Part shown: piece by piece, positions 5,971 to 6,797 of the stretch | Layout: every line of letters begins with the position of its first letter | How positions within the stretch are numbered: the first letter of the stretch is position 1 | Origin: an uncultured Clostridia bacterium | GTDB taxonomy: Bacteria; Bacillota_A; Clostridia; Christensenellales; CAG-138 | Direction: 5' to 3' | Length of the DNA: 6,797 bases | Assembly: GCA_946539625.1 (NCBI GenBank) | Contig: CAMNHT010000074.1 | Location: 1 to 6,797, forward strand | The notes under the pieces: generated by a model | Databases searched by the model: none | Told to the model about the DNA's origin: nothing | What the model saw: only the letters and a program-made list of their open reading frames with translations | Position numbers and translations under genes: made by a program

Positions 5971-5979
5971 ACCGGTATC
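5968..5979. promoter_or_regulatory. Perfect 12-bp palindrome over the -10/start region, candidate operator
   Basis: GATACCGGTATC is self-complementary over all 12 bases. It begins inside the -10 box and reaches the expected transcription start, where a bound dimeric repressor would block RNA polymerase. No second copy was noticed in the window and no regulator gene is present, so the role is inferred from position only. Confidence 0.4.
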
Positions 5980-6013
5980 AAAGGACGCGCGAAAAAGCGC
6001 GGCGGAGGATGTT

Positions 6014-6781
6014 ATGAAGTGCAAAAACTGCGGCGCGACGCTCGACGAAGGCGCGCTGTTCTGTCGCAAATGCGGGACCTCGGTGCTGAAGGTGCCGGAG
6101 CCGGAACCGAAGCGGAACCGAAAGGCAAAAAAGACCGCGTTCTCCGGGATATTCGATCGGGTATCCGGATGGTTCGGACGGGTCGGGAAATGGTTTTCCG
6201 GAACATATGCCGCGATCCGGAATCGGTTTGCGGGGCTCAAAACCGCAAAGCCCGCGCAAAAACGCCGATTTCTGCTGCTCTCCGGTGTGTGTGCGGCGCT
6301 GCTCATCATACTGATCATCGTGATCGCGTCCGCGGTTTCCTGCAAAAAAACGGTGCAGTACGAAACGCCGGAGAAGCTGACCGAAGCTGTCATAAACGCG
6401 CTTCGGGAGGGCGACGGTGAAACGCTGTACAAAATGACCGGACTGTCCGTGAAGGTCCTCGGCGAGCACACGGAGACCTTCGGCGCGGGCGATACGCCGG
6501 AAACGGTCATGCAGCGGTATTATGAGCGCCTTGCGGGCGACCTGTATACGGATCTGACGGCGCGGTACGGGGACGGGTACAAGCTTGAAGGCACACCGGA
6601 AACGACGCTCGTCAAGGACACGACGATCTATGAAACGAACCGTGCGCTCGGTCTTGAGGCGGAAACATACGCCGAGGTTACGACGCCCCTTTCGGTGGAG
6701 GGCGAGCCGGTCAAGACCTTGTATCTCGTTGCCGTCGAGCTGGACGGCGAGTGGAAGCTGCTCGTCGTGTACCTGTATTGA
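6014..6781 (+). CDS. Zinc-ribbon single-pass membrane protein with exported C-terminal domain
   Basis: This 255-residue protein starts with a zinc ribbon, MKCKNCGATL to FCRKCG, using Cys3, Cys6, Cys17 and Cys20. A basic, tryptophan-containing linker follows (about 30-85; FDRVSGWFGRVGKWF is amphipathic and may lie on the membrane). Next is a transmembrane helix (about 86-109), then an alpha/beta domain of about 145 residues (110-255). That domain opens with YETPEKLTEAVINALREGDGETLY and ends in a strand-rich region with DGEWKLLVVYLY, a pattern like NTF2-like or DUF4878-type exported domains (tentative). By charge, the ribbon is cytosolic and the last domain outside. The ATG at 6014 has GGAGGA at good distance; the longer frame from TTG at 5888 is unlikely, since it would cover the promoter. 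It is divergent from the Tim44-like zinc-ribbon gene. The partner and function are unknown. The stop codon is 16 bp from the window edge, so any downstream operon members cannot be seen. Confidence 0.88.
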   Translation: MKCKNCGATLDEGALFCRKCGTSVLKVPEPEPKRNRKAKKTAFSGIFDRVSGWFGRVGKWFSGTYAAIRNRFAGLKTAKPAQKRRFLLLSGVCAALLIILIIVIASAVSCKKTVQYETPEKLTEAVINALREGDGETLYKMTGLSVKVLGEHTETFGAGDTPETVMQRYYERLAGDLYTDLTARYGDGYKLEGTPETTLVKDTTIYETNRALGLEAETYAEVTTPLSVEGEPVKTLYLVAVELDGEWKLLVVYLY

Positions 6782-6797
6782 GCAGACTGTTTTATCG

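Noticed and set aside
5888..6013. Longer N-terminus of the zinc-ribbon protein from TTG at 5888
   Set aside because: It would cover the promoter and palindrome; the ATG at 6014 has a clear GGAGGA and starts right at the zinc ribbon.
1..6797. CRISPR array, insertion sequence, tRNA or rRNA, phage or defence genes
   Set aside because: No direct-repeat/spacer pattern, transposase motif, cloverleaf or rRNA-like sequence was seen; the only tandem repeat is coding.

Overview
The window reads as ordinary chromosomal DNA from a GC-rich member of the Firmicutes, most likely an uncultured clostridial lineage (inference). The signs are GAGG/AAGGAG-type ribosome binding sites, a CIRCE heat-shock operator, SigA-like promoters, U-tailed terminators and protein families common in Clostridia (PatB-type C-S lyase, TspO/MBR, MATE-HATPase fusion, zinc-ribbon membrane proteins). 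There is no mobile element, RNA gene, CRISPR array or integration scar.

Layout, left to right. (1) Bases 1-388, minus strand: the first 129 codons of htpG (Hsp90), running off the left edge, with a promoter and a nearly perfect CIRCE operator (412-438) just upstream. (2) 461-494: a minus-strand intrinsic terminator for the MATE gene, whose 3' arm also supplies the -35 box of the htpG promoter. (3) 639-2393, minus: a MATE-family efflux transporter fused to a C-terminal RsbW/SpoIIAB-like ATPase domain, with its own strong promoter (2429-2457). (4) 2529-4816, minus: a compact cluster of a PatB/MalY-type PLP-dependent C-S lyase, a flavodoxin-fold NAD(P)H oxidoreductase 7 nt downstream, and a TspO/MBR protein, ended by a terminator at 2481-2517. 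(5) 4872-5801, minus: a membrane protein with a signal peptide, tandem DWGSS-type repeats, a transmembrane helix, a Tim44-like domain and a C-terminal zinc ribbon. (6) 5802-6013: a divergent regulatory region with a promoter on each strand and several inverted repeats. (7) 6014-6781, plus: a second zinc-ribbon membrane protein, with its ribbon at the N-terminus, one membrane span and an exported C-terminal domain.

How the parts may work together. htpG is a separate stress-controlled unit, predicted to be repressed by HrcA. The lyase-oxidoreductase-TspO cluster looks co-transcribed and suggests thiol/redox or small-molecule handling, but no common pathway can be proved from sequence. The two divergent zinc-ribbon proteins share one control region and have complementary topologies, so they may work together at the membrane (inference). 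The most notable items are the transporter-kinase-like fusion, the CIRCE control of htpG with its terminator/promoter overlap, and the divergent zinc-ribbon pair. I saw no clear evidence of a wholly new defence or mobile system.
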